DNA of 64,000 nucleotides from Certhia americana (Eukaryota > Chordata > Aves > Passeriformes > Certhiidae), in NCBI GenBank assembly GCA_018697195.1, contig CM031864.1, positions 25,740,086 to 25,804,085 on the forward strand, in the 5' to 3' direction. Numbering within the stretch: the first letter of the stretch is position 1; each line of letters begins with the position of its first letter. Under the pieces are notes generated by a model. It worked only from the letters and a program-made list of their open reading frames with translations. It was not told the origin of the DNA and made no database searches. Positions 37,101-52,100 of the stretch are shown here, one piece after another. The translations under genes and the position numbers were made by a program.

Positions 37101-40100
37101 AAAAGCTTTGGTATTTTCCTCGGAAGATCACCTCCATTTCTGCACTGAATGACAACAAAAATCAGAACTGCGCTGAGCTGTTTTCTAGGCCAGGGAAACA
37201 TCAACCCCGTTAGTTACAAGTCTTAAGCTCTCAGGCCTTCATTCACAACTTAACTAACCGTATATATAAGCCTCAGGGTACAACCCAAATATTTCTTCCA
37301 ACATCTTTACCTTGGACAAACACACCCAAAATTTTTAATAGATTATCAGCTGGAAAAAGAACCTCAACGGTTTGCAGAAATGTTTTTTTGGGGAACAAAC
37401 ATTCTGTTTACACTGTGTAGGACAAACAGATTGCAACAATGTATTACAGTGAGTAGCTTCAGAGTACTTCCTGTATTTTAAATTCAAGCTTATATAGTTT
37501 GCTCATGGCTCCTGAAACTTGCTCATAATGCCATGGAAACAGAGCCAGCAAGGTTTAATGTATTAAACTCCAAAGCTGCTCTGAAAAAGACAAACACAAA
37601 GTTTTATTTTCTTTCTACTTTAAGGAATGCAGTGCCAACAGCATTTCGGAGGCATGATTTCTGACAGCTCAAGAAGGAAGCCTAACTTCTGAAGTTCTTA
37701 AAATGTGCAATAAACTAAGGGATGGGAAAAAGGCCTGAACTGAAATGAGGCCTGGTTGGCAAACTGGAGCTGCTTACAAAGAACTATTGAGAAAGGCAGG
37801 CCTACAAAATGACACCAACCTGTGCCAAACACGGCTGTGGAGGTGGAGGGCCTCTCTATCTGGGAGCTCTGCACCACCTCCACGATGGCAGGGGCTGGCT
37901 CCTGAGCTGCAGGCTCGATCTGAGCGTGGCTTTGCTGGGTGGGCTGCACAAAGGCAGTGGCCTGTGTCTGCTGCTGCACAGTCAGGATGGGCTGGGGCAG
38001 GGATGTCTGCACGTTGGGGCTGGTGGAGCGCACGGAGCCACTGGTGCTCCCGAACACTGGGACATGCTCCACGGGTCCTTCCGACTGCATGGCTGGAAGG
38101 CAAACAGCAGCACAGTCAGGGTCTTCATTCATCCAGCACGGCTTACATTCTCCCTCTCAGGATGCCCTGAACAAGCACATTCAGTGCTCCGCAAATGAAT
38201 TAATGTTATGGACATCTCCAGCTGAGTACCCATGAACTTTGCTGCAAGTAGAGTGGTCATGGAAGTGCAACACTCCAAGAGATGCCGGGACAATGACACT
38301 GTCTGAGGCCCTTCCAAACTGACTGCCACCAACATTTCAAGGCAAACGTAGCACTTCTGAGTATCCTTATACTACACCAAAAAGCTCACCTTCCTGAGTC
38401 TCCACCTGTGTAGTTGGCATAACTGTGGCTGTGGGGGTAGTGGTGGGATTGGTGACTGTGGCAGGAGTCACCATTGGACGGATGCTGGCTCTTGGAGTAG
38501 ACTTATTCCCAGCTATTGCAGCAGCAGTCACTTTACTGGGAGTTGACACAACAGGAGTTGGCTTGATGTTTGCTGTTGGTGGATCTGAAGTGCTAGCACT
38601 GAAAAACAGGAGATTGGTTTCATCACGGTACAGAAAGCAGATTTTAAAAATAATAAACAAATACATTCTCATATCCAGAAACACTTTTTTAAAGCATTTA
38701 AATTTAAAAGCCTGACAACAGCATAAGGAATTGTCTTCCAAACATTTTATAGTTGAAAGAAGAGGGACACACTATGCCATAAATAACATTTTATCCAGCT
38801 TGGAGAACTGACAGGTTTCTTCCAAGGCAATCAAGTGGGAATCTAGTAACAGATCAAAATGTTCCTACTGTGGCTGTGCTGGGACTTTATTACAGTGAGT
38901 AACACATCTTACATCAAAACTGATTCACTCAATACAGTGCAACATCATCTCTCGGCTGAGACAAGGGGTAGCCAAACTTTAGAAATTTGAAAGACTTTTG
39001 AAGACATTGAAGAAATTTTTAAAAGTCTTGCTGTCTACAGGATGCATTTATAACAGCTGAGAGGGAGTTTGTTATCCCAGCCCAGTAGTACAGCAATATT
39101 TCCCATTTCAGAGCTTAGGCAAATGACTATTCTATCTGTCATTACTGTTATCTGTTCAGTCCATTTCTCATTCTTGCACAAGGAAGATCCTTTCCAAAAC
39201 CAAAAAGGTTAAAGTTAACAATCAAAATTATACAACTTTAAAAACCTTGAAGTCTGAAAACATCTTTTAAAAATCTTCTGTGTTTCCCAGATACCATGTT
39301 CCTGGTGGTTAATATGCCAATTTCCAGCTTAAAAGCCCTATTGATTAGCCACAGCTGAAAAAACAGGAGGAACATGTTGGTCAGTATCTTCGCAATTGTT
39401 TAAGAAAAATTATGAAAAGCCAGTGGTTTGTGAAAAGAAGAGTAACTACATAATGATAAACCCAGGAAGTATCAACCATAGAAACTCTGCAGACCCCTTG
39501 AACTCACATTCCTCTTTCACCTGAAGCTGGAGTAGACTTGAGTGAGATTTGCCTCTGCTGTTCTGGGACCTATTAGGTAAAAAACAGAAATATCATGTCA
39601 TGTACACATGAAACAGAGCAGGTAACATGGAAAACACTTCAGCACTCTGCTAACAAGTCTGCGAGAGAAATGCTTGTTGGATGTTTACCTGGGCAAACTC
39701 TGCAATTATGGCAAATTCCCCACACCAAATGAAACCAGCCATACTGAGGCTAGAAAAAAATTTGGTAACTGCTCAGGTATTTTCTGAAGCTTTGAGACAT
39801 GAACCATTATACTGAATGCATGAGTAAAATACAAAAAGAGAGGGCAGAGCCCCTTGACTGATTCACAGTGAATGGCAGAACTGCCTGCCTGCTGGCACTC
39901 ACAATTCTGATTAGGGCAGGAAATTTAAATTAAGCTCTGAACCCTTACTGAAGCCAACCTGTGTATTTCCAAGCGCAGGGCATGGTGGCACCTGAGTCTA
40001 GGCTGGGCAGTGGTAGCCTGGCTGCTGTCCCAGGGCTGTCTGGCAGGATTGTGTACATTTTGTACCTTGTTTGTGGACTCTGGAGGCTCATCCCGCTGCT

Positions 40101-43100
40101 CGTGGTGCCGCTCCTGCTGCTCCCGGAGCTCCCTCTCCAGGCGGCAGATCCGCCCCTCATACTGGGACTTCAGAGCGCTCATCCGCACCTCCAGCTCCGT
40201 CTTCTGCTCCTCCAGGGAGCTGCTCTTCTGCTTCCACTCCTCATTTTCCTTTGTGAGCTGCTCTTTTGTACCTGGTGGAACAGGAAAGGGTCCAGCCTTG
40301 CTGAATCTGCACACTGAACACCTGGGTGTTTTACCAGTTCACTGAAGTATCCTGAAATCCTAAAAATGTTATTACGCTATAAAAGGAAATCTGGGAGGCA
40401 ATATGGTCATTTTTCTTTTTAACTGCAATTAAATAAACTAAGGATAGAAAAACATGTAATAAATATAGATAAATAAAAACTTAAAGAAGTAGTCCCAAAA
40501 GAATGTATTTTCAGCAAGCTCTTACACCATCATTCCTCTCAGTGACTTTTAAAAACAGAGGAGACAATGTACTTTGCACCTGTACATTTAGGGAAGAGGA
40601 GAATTACTCAAGCTAATCAACAGAAGGATCCAAAATGGGGGTTATCACGCTGGCTGGCCAAAAGTAAGCAAAACTTTTTCTATGTCCAGTGTGCAGCTAC
40701 TTATGTGTCATCCCCTGGAGGAATTAAAAGTGTAAAACACTTTAGAACAATCCCTGTATTTAGTCTAGAAAACAATCCCTAGCATTTCGTCTAGAAAACA
40801 CTTTCAGTAAAATATGAAGCAGGCCATATTTTTCAAGCATCCTCTCTAAAGGTTTTTCCATAGAAATAATTGAAAATCTCTAAGGACAGAAAAAAGAACT
40901 ACAATACCAGCTAACTGTGCAATTTTCTGCTTGGCTGCAAGCAAGGTCTTCCTTGTTTTCTCTTCCTTCTCAGTGATCTGTTGCCTGAGCTGTTCTTCCT
41001 GTGTAGTCTTCTCTTGTAGATCTTGATGGAAACGGGCCAGTTCTGCCTGTAGCTGCATTATCTGCTCCTGGAGATTTTTAACTTCAGTTTCCTTTTCTGT
41101 TATTGTCTAGGGAGAGAGAAAGATTGCAATTGCTGGTGACAACCAACTACTTTGGCAAATAGAGGGCCCAAGTTCCAAGGAGCTGGTATTAGCTGGCCAC
41201 TGGATTAAGATTAAAAGGCTTCTTATCAACAACAGTTCAGTCCTCTCTGAATGCAAGAGCTGGAGAACAGCATTCTCTTTCCCACTTATTCCAGGAAAAA
41301 ATGTGAGACACATTAGACACAGGATTTACACCAGGCTTAAGATCCCTCTTTCCCAAGAAAGTAGAAGCACAGTTGGTCACTTCCCATATATCTGTGTCAC
41401 ACATTAAAACTCTTCCATTCTTCACTGTTACACACTTACAACTGCAGGGGAGAACAGTACTCCAAAATTACTTGTTCTTACCTTTTGTAAGCTTTCAACC
41501 TGAGTCTCCAAATTCTTTGTCTTCACTTCAGCTTGACTGAGGGAGTCTTTTAGCTCTTGTACTTCCTGGGCAGAAACTTGGTCTTCTTGTGTTTCTGCCA
41601 AAGGCAGAGTCGATGCTTCAGCAACCATCTGAAAGGCATCAAGGGGTACAAGGCTGAAGGGGACTACCTGATCATGATGTCATTACTTTCACAAGATGCT
41701 TTTGTGTCCAAGTGATGGGTTTAGAAGTTCTGGGCAAACCCCAGGAACTCTAAGGAATGCTCCATTTCAGCTCTATCTACCTTATCATGCTGTGCTTTCA
41801 GCTCCTCATATTGAGTCTTGTACCTACGACCGATTTTCTTGACCTGTGTTATAGTTTTCACTTTTTCCTGTATGTCAGCCACTTTAGCATCCAATTCTTT
41901 CTGCAAAGTGTCCTTTTCTGTTCTTATTTTAGTTACTTCATCCTTCAGGCTCTGAACAAGATTCTGGCTTGTAGTCAAGGATGCATTAGTTCTAAGTGAC
42001 AAGAGACCACAGGGAGATGCAAATGAGATGCTTGAAAACATATACATTTCAATATTCCTTATTTATGTAACATCACAGGCATTATCTGTAGTGGATTATG
42101 TTTTCTAGGATTTTGCAATACAGAATAGAAATTATTCTACAATACATGACTTTGGAATAATTTCAGCTAATAGACAGCTTGCAAAACAACTCTAACTTCA
42201 CCTTACCTGCTTGTTATCAAGCCACAGAATGATACCAAAAGTTTCACAGTTACATGGAGACACTTAAGAAATTATGCTTCCAGATACAGCTATAATTAGA
42301 ATATTTTGCTTTGCACAAAACTTCTTACAAATTGACAAATACCATACCTGGCAACTTCTGCTTTAAGTCTGCCTGTTTCTTCACTCATCTGTTGGACACG
42401 CTTGGCATTTGCCTCCTTCTCAGAGAGCAGCTTTCGATACTCTTCGAGATCGGTGTCCTTCTGCTGGCTCAGTAAGTGCTAAAAGGAGAAGAAAACAGGA
42501 GTATTTCTGTAAAATAATTGCACAGTTATAGCCAGAAAATCCCTTTGAATTAGAGCCACTGTTTTTGCATTTTGATATGGAATAGCCAACTTTGAAGCTG
42601 TGTGAACAATGCTTTGTAATTCAAACATATTTCTTAGTTTTTTTATTCTTCTTAAGAAAATTTAGCACTTTTTTAGTTTTTTGACAGGTCGCCCTTATTT
42701 TTTTCAGATTATGTTCTTTGAAAGAAGGCATTTCCCCACCTGTGTCCGGGCTTTCCAGCGTTTAACATCCTCTTCCAAGAGCTTTTTCTCTGCCTGCAGC
42801 ATCCCACTCTTCTCACTGAGCTCAGCATTTGACTCTTGCAGGGGCAGGATGTCTGCCTCGAGCTTGCGTACCTGAAAAAGCACAGTAAGGGGGTTACACT
42901 CTGCATCTCAGGAGACTGAAGGAATCCCTCTGGAAAAAGTAATGATAGAGCTTCTTTCCTAACCCTCTGCCTTCCAATGGCCAGCTGGAGGAAGAGAAAA
43001 GCACAAGGACAACAGCAGAGAATGATCCAATGGAGAAAAAATAGTGGTGTGACTTCCCGATCTTAAATGCTCACTCTGTACTTTGGTACAGGAGAGATTA

Positions 43101-46100
43101 TTAAAATCCAATGCACTAGATTCCATTAAAATAAGCAGTATCTCCCTTTTAAACTCTTAATAAAGCTGTGGTCTGTTTTATATGTATTCTTGTGCCATTT
43201 TTAATTTAGTTGCTGATAATATCCTTGTTCCTGGTATACCTCTAGCCAAGGATAAACACTGAATTTCAGGTTCATCTAAATGGAACTGAACTTCAAGCTT
43301 TCCAATGCTGTAAGATGGGCCAAGGTCTTTTAAAATTCAAAATGGAAAGTTTCCTCATTAGTGTATGACTTCAAGGAATAATTATATTGCAAATAATGTA
43401 TTTCATTGCTACTGTAATTAGCAATGGTATATGCCAACACTTAACTCCTACACCCAGTATCTGAAAGGTTTATGTGAAGCTCAGCACTAACTTTTGCTTG
43501 TATCTGTTGTAGCTCTTGCTCCAGCCTCTCTTTCTCCTCCCTTAACATCTTGTTGGTTTCTATGAGTATGTTCATGGTCTCAGTTTTCTTCATCAATTCT
43601 TCATGCTGGGCAATGGTTTTTGCTGTTACCTGTGGAAAGAGACAACTCAGTCACTTGTTTTGCTTGCACATGCACATATGCTCCACCTGGATCTGGTGCA
43701 ACACCACCTTGGAAAGCTATCATGGCATTCATTATCTCACATGTACATTCAAGACAATGGGAAGCAGGAGATGGGGAAATAAAGATAAATGCTATTTGCT
43801 TTTCCTAATTATGAGATTTTGGAATTGCAACTCTCTCACAAGACTCAGAACAAGATACTCCATTTGGTTATAAGCAATCCCAGTTTAACAAAAACCCCAA
43901 ATTCTTTCAAAAATTCGTTATTGGGCACAGGCAGCCCCAGTACAGCCCTGTACTCATTGAAATCATAAGCATTAACCCTCAGCCATACCTGCACCTTCTC
44001 CCTCTCAGCATTGAGGCTGTCCTGCATCTCCTGGAGCTCCCTCTCCAGGTGCTCCACTCTCTGGCGGTACCGCAGGCTCTCCACCTGTGCCACCTCAAAC
44101 CTCGTCTCTGCAATCTCCTTCTCCCGACGGATAAACCTGCAGGGAGGAGTACACCACCACATCACACCAGGAAAATGTTCTCATGTAGTACAACCACCCC
44201 TCACTAGCAAACAAGCACTTGAGATTTTAACATTATCTGTCAAGTATAATGCAATACAGAACTATTTAAATTGATCTCTAACTTATAACCCCCCCAGGAG
44301 AAGGAACTCAGAGCTAAGGTTACCTAAGAATTTCCAAGATTTGTTCCTGGGATTTGCCTTCCTCACTAAGAGAAACATTTGCTGCAGTTGGGATAATTTC
44401 TTTCATGGAAGTCACCATTTTATTGCTCATGCTCTCCAGCTGCTCATGTAATAATCGATTTTGTTTTTCCAGATCCTCACAGCGGGATCCAAGTTTTGAA
44501 GCTTCATCCTACAACAAAATCATTCACCAACTGTGATTTCTGTGGATTGATTTCTGTAAAGTGAAAAAACCCACTGAAACAACAAACCTCATCATACCTT
44601 GATCATTCTCTCTCTCTCTTCCCAGGAGGCTTTGGATTCCAAGAGCTCAGACTCTGCTTTCTGAGCAGCCTCTTCCAGCTGCTGCCTCACCGCTGCATTC
44701 TTGGCGACTTGCTCTTTGATGGCCTGTAGTGCCTCCACATCCGCAGCATGAAGCATCAATTCCCGCTCATATTTGTTCTGAGCTTCAGAAGCCATCATCG
44801 CCTGCACAAAATCAGAATAAATAAAACTCTGCTACCCCTATTTTGTATGTTTGATGTGTACAAAGAGACAAAATCAAATGACCACAAAGCAAAAAGAAAA
44901 TCACCACCCAAAACCTCTGCTATCCTCAAGCACAGGAAACATGGAAATGCCCATCTACTACATTTGGGGTTGGACTAAATAGCCAAAAGTTTTTCAACAT
45001 CCTTGACACCAATTAGTGTTGCTGGAATTTTCATCTGCAGAAATGCAAATTCCCTTTAAAAAACAGATGGTAACAAGACAATCTTATCAGCTGCTGCTAA
45101 ATATCACACTGCCCCGCAGTCATAGAAGATGACCATTACCTTCTGTGTTAGAAAAAATACTTTCCCTGTTTTCTTGTTGGGAGCATTTTCAGCTCTCTCC
45201 TCAGGGCATGGAGGCAGCAATTCATTAAAATCAGTTAATTACATTCCCAAACTAACCTTTTACATAATGAAACAGACCTTAGAAACAGAAATCTATTGCA
45301 TTCAATAAGCAGCAGCTCCCAAAATAGAAACTGTGCTCTCCCAGAACTTTTCCTGCCTCTAGCAGTCCCTGAGTAACAAGTTTAGTTTTGAGTTCAACCA
45401 AAAGCGAACAGGAGTTTTGCTGAGCCTGGCTAAAACAGGCAAACACCACAACCATACTTGCTCCTGGCAGTCCCTCCTGGCCTGCTGTTCATTATTCAGA
45501 GCTGTGCTGGCTCTCTGAAGAGCTTCCTGAACTTCTGACTGCACAGCTGACAGACTCTTCTTCAGTTCTGAAAGCTGCAGCGACAGGGGAACAACAAAAA
45601 CAAAGTAAGAACAAACCCAGAATTACATGGCAAAGTATTTGCAGAGTACTTGAACACAGTCATTCATAATGGTGAATATTTTATTCCTTATAGATTAAAA
45701 GAGACAAATAATTTCCATATTTTGACTTATTAATATACAGAGCTCTTTCCTGAGAAAAATATAATCCTTTACTTTCAGAGTTGGACCTGCAGTAATTCTA
45801 GTTACAGTCATTTTGTTTCCTTCTGAAACCTCTCATAAAGGCTGTTACTTGTGTTTTCCTGCTCAAAGGTCAGGCAGAGAGTGACAGCTTTAAACACACA
45901 ATCACTCCACTGAAGTCACACTGTCAATGCACTGCTCATGTTCAGAAATCTCTCACAAATTCAGATACCCTGTGTACACTCTAAAACACCTTGTTCAGGG
46001 CACTGCTATACCATGAAACCCAAAAGAAGCTGAGGAAGCCTTGTGAAAGCCCATTCCTCAGGACTCTTGGGAGGGGGGTGTGTGTGTGTGTGTGTGTGAG

Positions 46101-49100
46101 TGCATACCTGCTGTTCCATATTCTCCACAGCTTTACGCTTCTCCTCCTGCAGTTCTTGCTTTTCTTTTTCTGATTCCATCAACTTCTTTTCCAGCTGTGC
46201 CTGATATTCTGAAGACTCCTTCAGACGAGCTTCAACCGTTGTACGAACTTCCTCTGTCACCTTCATTAAAATCCATCATGAGATCCATTTTTTATTCAGT
46301 AAAATACACTATTCTCATATAAAACTGGAATTTTATTAACAATTTAAAGCCAGAATAGGTATTCTCAGAATTCTCACTCTAATTTAGAACAACAATGAAA
46401 ATGTGGAAAATCAAAGAGCATTTTTTTGCTCTAAAAAAACAATTAAAGGAAATAAAAATAAGTAATCAACTACTTACTTGTTTTTCCTTATTGAGGGATT
46501 CCTCCAGGCTAAGAACCATGGCCCTGTACTGCTCCACATTACTGGAACTAGTCTTGAGCCTCTCTTTCAGGTCATTGACTTGTTCCTCTGCTTGTCTCAG
46601 CCGACTTACAAGATCATCCACATCTTCATTTGTACTAGGCTGACCTGCAATATTAGAACACATTCATTAACTGAAGTTTAATTTAGTTTTAAACCTTCTC
46701 GTGAAGATTCTCTTGTTCTCTTGAAAACTGAAGTAATTTTAGGATAATAATGTGATAAAAACAATTACTTTCACAAAGCTTCCCTAAATAAAACTGTAAG
46801 CCCTCCCCAAAACAAGGGCTTACAATAAACATTGTTGAGTATTTAAAACTGTAACCTAATACACTTAAGCTCCTTCAAATAAAAGTAAAAGGAATCCTTT
46901 AAGAAGTTTTGCAATTTTTTTTCCCCCTTTGTCAAAGACTGCTTGGATATGAATTTTACGTCAACAAATCATGCTTATCATCTGTCTGAATATGTGATTG
47001 CGGTAACAAAGTGTTTTATCATTTATTAATGTTGTCCCAATTCTAATTACTATGGACTGTTATTTTTTCCATTCTGTAGATGGCAATGCTTAGCATAAAG
47101 AGAAATTAACTGTAGAGGAAGATTTTACCCTTCCCTGGAGGCCTTTGAGAGGACTGGGAGGTGAGCTGGGCCTCAGTGTTGTTCAGCTGCTGTTTCAGCA
47201 TGGCACTTTCCTTCTGGGCATTCTTCAGGAGCTCCTTTGTGTTGATGTGACGGTTGGTCTCTGTCTCCAGCTGCCTCTTTAGGTCCAGGATATGAACCTG
47301 CAAGCACAGGGTTCTTCAGTTTGCAATTATTCCCAAACAGCACAGAGACCAAGTGTGGTTCTACATGTCAGGTATGGAGAAGAACATGCTGCACTCTGGC
47401 AGAAGCACCTGGGGCTTTATTTTCCTCCAACAAATGCAGCACATTTACACTCACCTCTTGATTCTTGGTAAGGGAATGTCTTTGTTCCACCTCACTTTCC
47501 AGTTTCTTCTTCAGCTGAGATATCTCACGCTCCAGTTTTTCTATCTGATTATTGAGTCTCTGCTTTGTTTCTGTCTCAGATCTCTCGAGTATTCCCTGAG
47601 AAAAGAGCACAATGTACTTCGTTTACAACACACCTCAGTAATTTTCTTCTGAATTACTGCAGCACTTCATACAAAGTTGTCACATTATTTCTCCCACCCC
47701 AAGAATAACTACATGATAGGTATTTACAGAAAATGATGAAAAGTAGTGCTTACAATGTTTGACTTAGCTTTGAAAAGTTTTATTAATAATGTTAATACAA
47801 TAAATATTATTAGAAGACAATCCATTACCCACGCAGTCTAATGCCATGGACTAAAACACCTCCAAAAGATCTACTAGAGAAACAGAATTCAGTCACATGA
47901 TAAAATGTGCATCCATAAATACATTCTGTCAATTACATTATAATAAATTATATAATTGTATAAAAGTAAATATAACATAACAGCAAAATCAACCACCACA
48001 GCAGGCACTGTTAAATTTTGCTATCATAAAAATTACCAGTACAAATTTTTCTTTTCACTTTGTTTCATGTGCTTTGTTTCTATTTGATTGTGCAAATCCT
48101 ACTCATCAACTCAGAATTCTCAGGACTTTGCCCAAGTAAATAACAGAGCATCATAATGTAGGACAGGAATCCCAAACTTGCTGAAACAAGTTGCTGAAGT
48201 ATTTTATATTGTGTTGATTTGTAACCACATAAAAATCCACATCAAGACCCAATCCTACGAGTCTTTTATTTGATTTTCATGGGTATTTATTGAAAAGCTT
48301 GACAGATAGACCCAACCTGGGCACATGAATACCACCACATACCTGAATTGTTCTCAAATTTGTGAGCAGCAAATTCTGTCCTCTTTGTTCAACCAGCAGA
48401 GAGTCACGTTGCTGAGTCAGGCGCACATCTGACATCTTCAAGATATCCTTCTCCTTTTTCAAGTTTTCTGCTCTCACCTTTAAGACAGCAAATAATAAAA
48501 CCTTTGCTGTCAATCCCAAACCCATCCATTAAATTTAGTGTTATTTAAAAATCCATGTGAATTAAGCCAAGAATAGTAAGAATGGAGTTATTGGACATTC
48601 TGCTTTCCCTTCAAACTGAAACACTTTGGAATGTTCTTACATCTCCACTCTTCACTTGAGAGATTTCAGGATAATCATAAAGCAAGCTCTCATGCTACCT
48701 GGGAGTATCCCACAGTGCCACACAGTTACTGACCTCTGCCACTGCCAGTTTTTCATTAGCTCCCCTCAGGTCCTGAGTCATAGTGTTAATGATCTGCTCC
48801 TGCTTCTGAGTGGTTGCTGTGAGCTTCTGGGTTCTCTCGTGCAGGGAGGTGATTTCCCGGCGATAGCCTTCCACGTTATCCTGCAGCATCTCGTACCTTC
48901 CAGGGAACACAGCAAAGCCAGTCTGCCACATTGCAGGGTTCAACTCAACAGGGGCATGCACACAGCTGTGTGTTTTGCGGTTTTACACTTCAGTTTGCAC
49001 ATGTGTGACTCACTCAACTACAGCTTCTGCTCTTGATCCCACCTGCACTACTTTCTTTATCTTACACAGAATAGATGGTATCAATCTTTAAGTGAGCAAA

Positions 49101-52100
49101 CAATACCAAGCAGAAAACATGAAAGGCAATGATATTATGTAGCTGAAATACCGTTTGGAGGCAAATTCCAGCTGTGTGGATATCTTGGCATTTTGTGACC
49201 TCAAGTCTGTGACCTGCTCCTGAAGCTTTTCATTCTGTTCATTTAGAAGCTTGTCGTTCTCTGCCTTTTCTTTTTTGTAGTTCTCAAAAACTTCCTGCAA
49301 CTGCAGCAAAGAACAGACATAGAAGTGGTTACCAAAAGCAAGTAAAAGAAATAGGAATAGCTTTGTGCAGTGTCTACTGAAAAATGTACCTGCTTAAGAG
49401 CAGCCTTGGCCTCCACAGTCTCCACAGACTCACTCATGGACACTGGAGCAGGAGTTGCCATGGATTGAGGTAAATTTGGGCGCTTTGGAGTAGATGTAAG
49501 ACAGATCTCCTCTGGTAACATACCTGAAGCTACAGGAAGGAAAAGGGGGTTTTAAAGCAACTCTTCTGCTTGCCCCAGCAGATCACACAGCCCCTGTGGC
49601 CTTGGGTACCTTGCAGAGGAATGATGGCCCCCGTGGTCTGGGTGAGCAGGATGCGGAACATGTCCCGCTGGCGGATGATGGACTCCACAAGCTGCAGCTG
49701 GTGCTGCCGTGACTCCCGCAGCTGCTGCAGCTCACTGACAGCCTCATCCAGCTGGCTCTGGAGCTCAGAGATCCTGAAACAGCAAGAGCTGCCTTCAACA
49801 TCACAGAGAGGCATGTCCAGGTGTTCTGAGCCCCTTTTTTCTACAAGGATGGTGAGGGGCTGGAGCATGTCCAAGGAAGGGAATGGAGCTGGGGAAGGGG
49901 CTGGAGCACCAGGAGCGGCTGAGGGAGCTGGGAAAGGGGCACAGCCTGGAGAAAAGGAGGCTCAGGGGGGGACCTGCTGTCTCTGCACAACTCCCCGACA
50001 GGAGGGGGAAGCCAGGGAGGTTCAGACTCTGCTCCCAGGGAACTGGGACAGGACAAGAGGAAACAGCCTCAAGCTGTGCCAAGGGAGGTTCCAGTTGGAC
50101 CTCAACAAATCAAGAAGAGTTTTTCCACAGAAGGGGTTGTTAAGCAAGGAAGGGGCTGCCCAGGCTGGTGTTGGAGTTCCCGTCCCTGGAGGTGTCCAAG
50201 GAAGGCCTGAATAGTGCTCTGGGCTGGTGATATCTGGGACAAAGCTTGGACTCGATCCTGGACACCTTTCCCAAACTTAATGATTCTGTAAACCTATGAC
50301 AGAATCTTGCACATTTCTAAGAGACAGGCCTTTGGGCTGCCGTTTGCAAATGAAAAAGAAAGCAGGCCTCTTTCCTCAAGAGCAGAATTCTATTCAAGTG
50401 AATAACTTCAAGAATGTCAGTAGCATAAGCAGAGAGTCAGGTTAAGAACCTTTCACACAGAATTCACACCTGTGGCCTTTACAGTAGTGATTTAGATATG
50501 CACTCATGCAGGTTTTTTTGTTCAGCTAACAGAGATAAAAATTTATCTTTGAAAAACACCTCTGTTTTGTGAAATCAGTCACTAGAAGACTGACTTATTT
50601 TTACTTCAGATTTTGATGACAGGACCTACCTATTGTAAGATATAAAGCTATAAAGACATTTTAATAGAAACCTGAAGGTCCTGTAGCTTAGTAAGAACTT
50701 GCTTTTATGAGTTACATAGCTGCTGCACAAGATTAATAACCATCAGAAGTAAAAAACTAAAAAATGCTTGAATGAATCCCTGTTACTACTTAGCACAAAG
50801 TCAATGAAAAGGAAGAGGTGACCTACTTAGATGATGTTGTTTCTTGCTCCTCTTTTTCTCTTGCCTCCCCCAGCTCCCTAAGAGCCACCAGGAGACGCTG
50901 ATTCTGCTGCTGAAGCTCTTGGATATTTCTGTAGGAGACCAGGTGTTGAGTGATCACTTCAGAAGAGCTGCTGATGTCAGCAGAGCTCACTGCTTCATCA
51001 CGGATCACATGGTTGCCTCTGGCTTCTTCTAGCTCCATTAACAGCACACAGATCTGAAAGAGAGTAGTTCTCACATAAGGCCTGCACAGACTTTAAAGTT
51101 TGCTCTGAAAACCAACATATTAGGAATAAAGGACTTGAAAATTAAGGCATTTTCTCTACAATGTGCAAACAATTATAACAATAAATCCTTGCAAGGTAAT
51201 TACATGACAGAAAAAAAAGCTTGACAAAAGGCAACAAATCAGAAGTACATAAACTGTTCAGTTCTGTGAATGTATCATAGGACAGTCCAATCTAACAAAA
51301 TAAATAATATAGATGAGTTTTCCATGTCAGATGCTTAACAATATTATCCTAAAGCAGCACCACTTCTATCCAGCTAAACTTATTCCAGTTTTGAAAGCAG
51401 AAGTACTAAGCTGTCCTGAACAGAAGCTTTAATGTCACCAATTTACTTAGGACAGCCAAAGCCTCCATGACTGTGGCTGAATCCAACTTCCAAGAAACAT
51501 CTGAAATGCAGCAGCACACGAATACAGCATCTGCAAACAGCACATTTAACCACAGCAATGTTTCTTCTACCTGCTGGGAGAGATCCTTCACTCGCACTTC
51601 CAGTCTCTGGCTCTCCCTCTCAAAGAAGGAGGCGTGTTTGTTGGCTTGGTCGGCACTGTCCTGCAGGCGATGGATCTCCTGCAAGCACACCAACAGGAGC
51701 AAACATCACACCTCAACTGGACACATTCCTTTCCAGACAGATAACACCATGTGCAGACATGTCTGGGGAAACAAGCTTCTTAAAGTTATACTCCCAAGGT
51801 TAAACTCCAGGTGTTCTGGAATCAAGAGCCACATTCTTTTGTAACTTATTGGTGTGTGCTTTAAAAGCAGTGGGAAGGGAGCACTGAAGTCCAATTTCAT
51901 GCCAAATAAACACTAAACTTTGTTCACAGTGAACCTACTCTCCCAGAAAATAAGAGACTGTAAATCACCATTATAAAAAAACCGACAAAATACGCTGATT
52001 CTGTAAAATACTTCGTACAGTTCCAGAAATTGCAAGCCAGGAAGTCCAATACATCTTTTCCCATAATAAAAGTTGACTGAAAGATCCATTTCATACACTT

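Noticed and set aside
37745..38235. Plus-strand frames of 98-141 codons
   Set aside because: Antisense shadow of TPR exon 37; composition is explained by its Gln/Thr/Ser codons.
38425..38715. Hydrophobic plus-strand frame of 96 codons resembling a membrane segment
   Set aside because: Antisense of the Thr/Pro/Ala-rich TPR exon 36; hydrophobicity is an artefact of reading Thr/Ala/Pro codons in reverse.
49570..50214. Plus-strand open frame of 214 codons
   Set aside because: It crosses antisense of TPR exon 15 and a CR1 copy, and has no coherent protein similarity.
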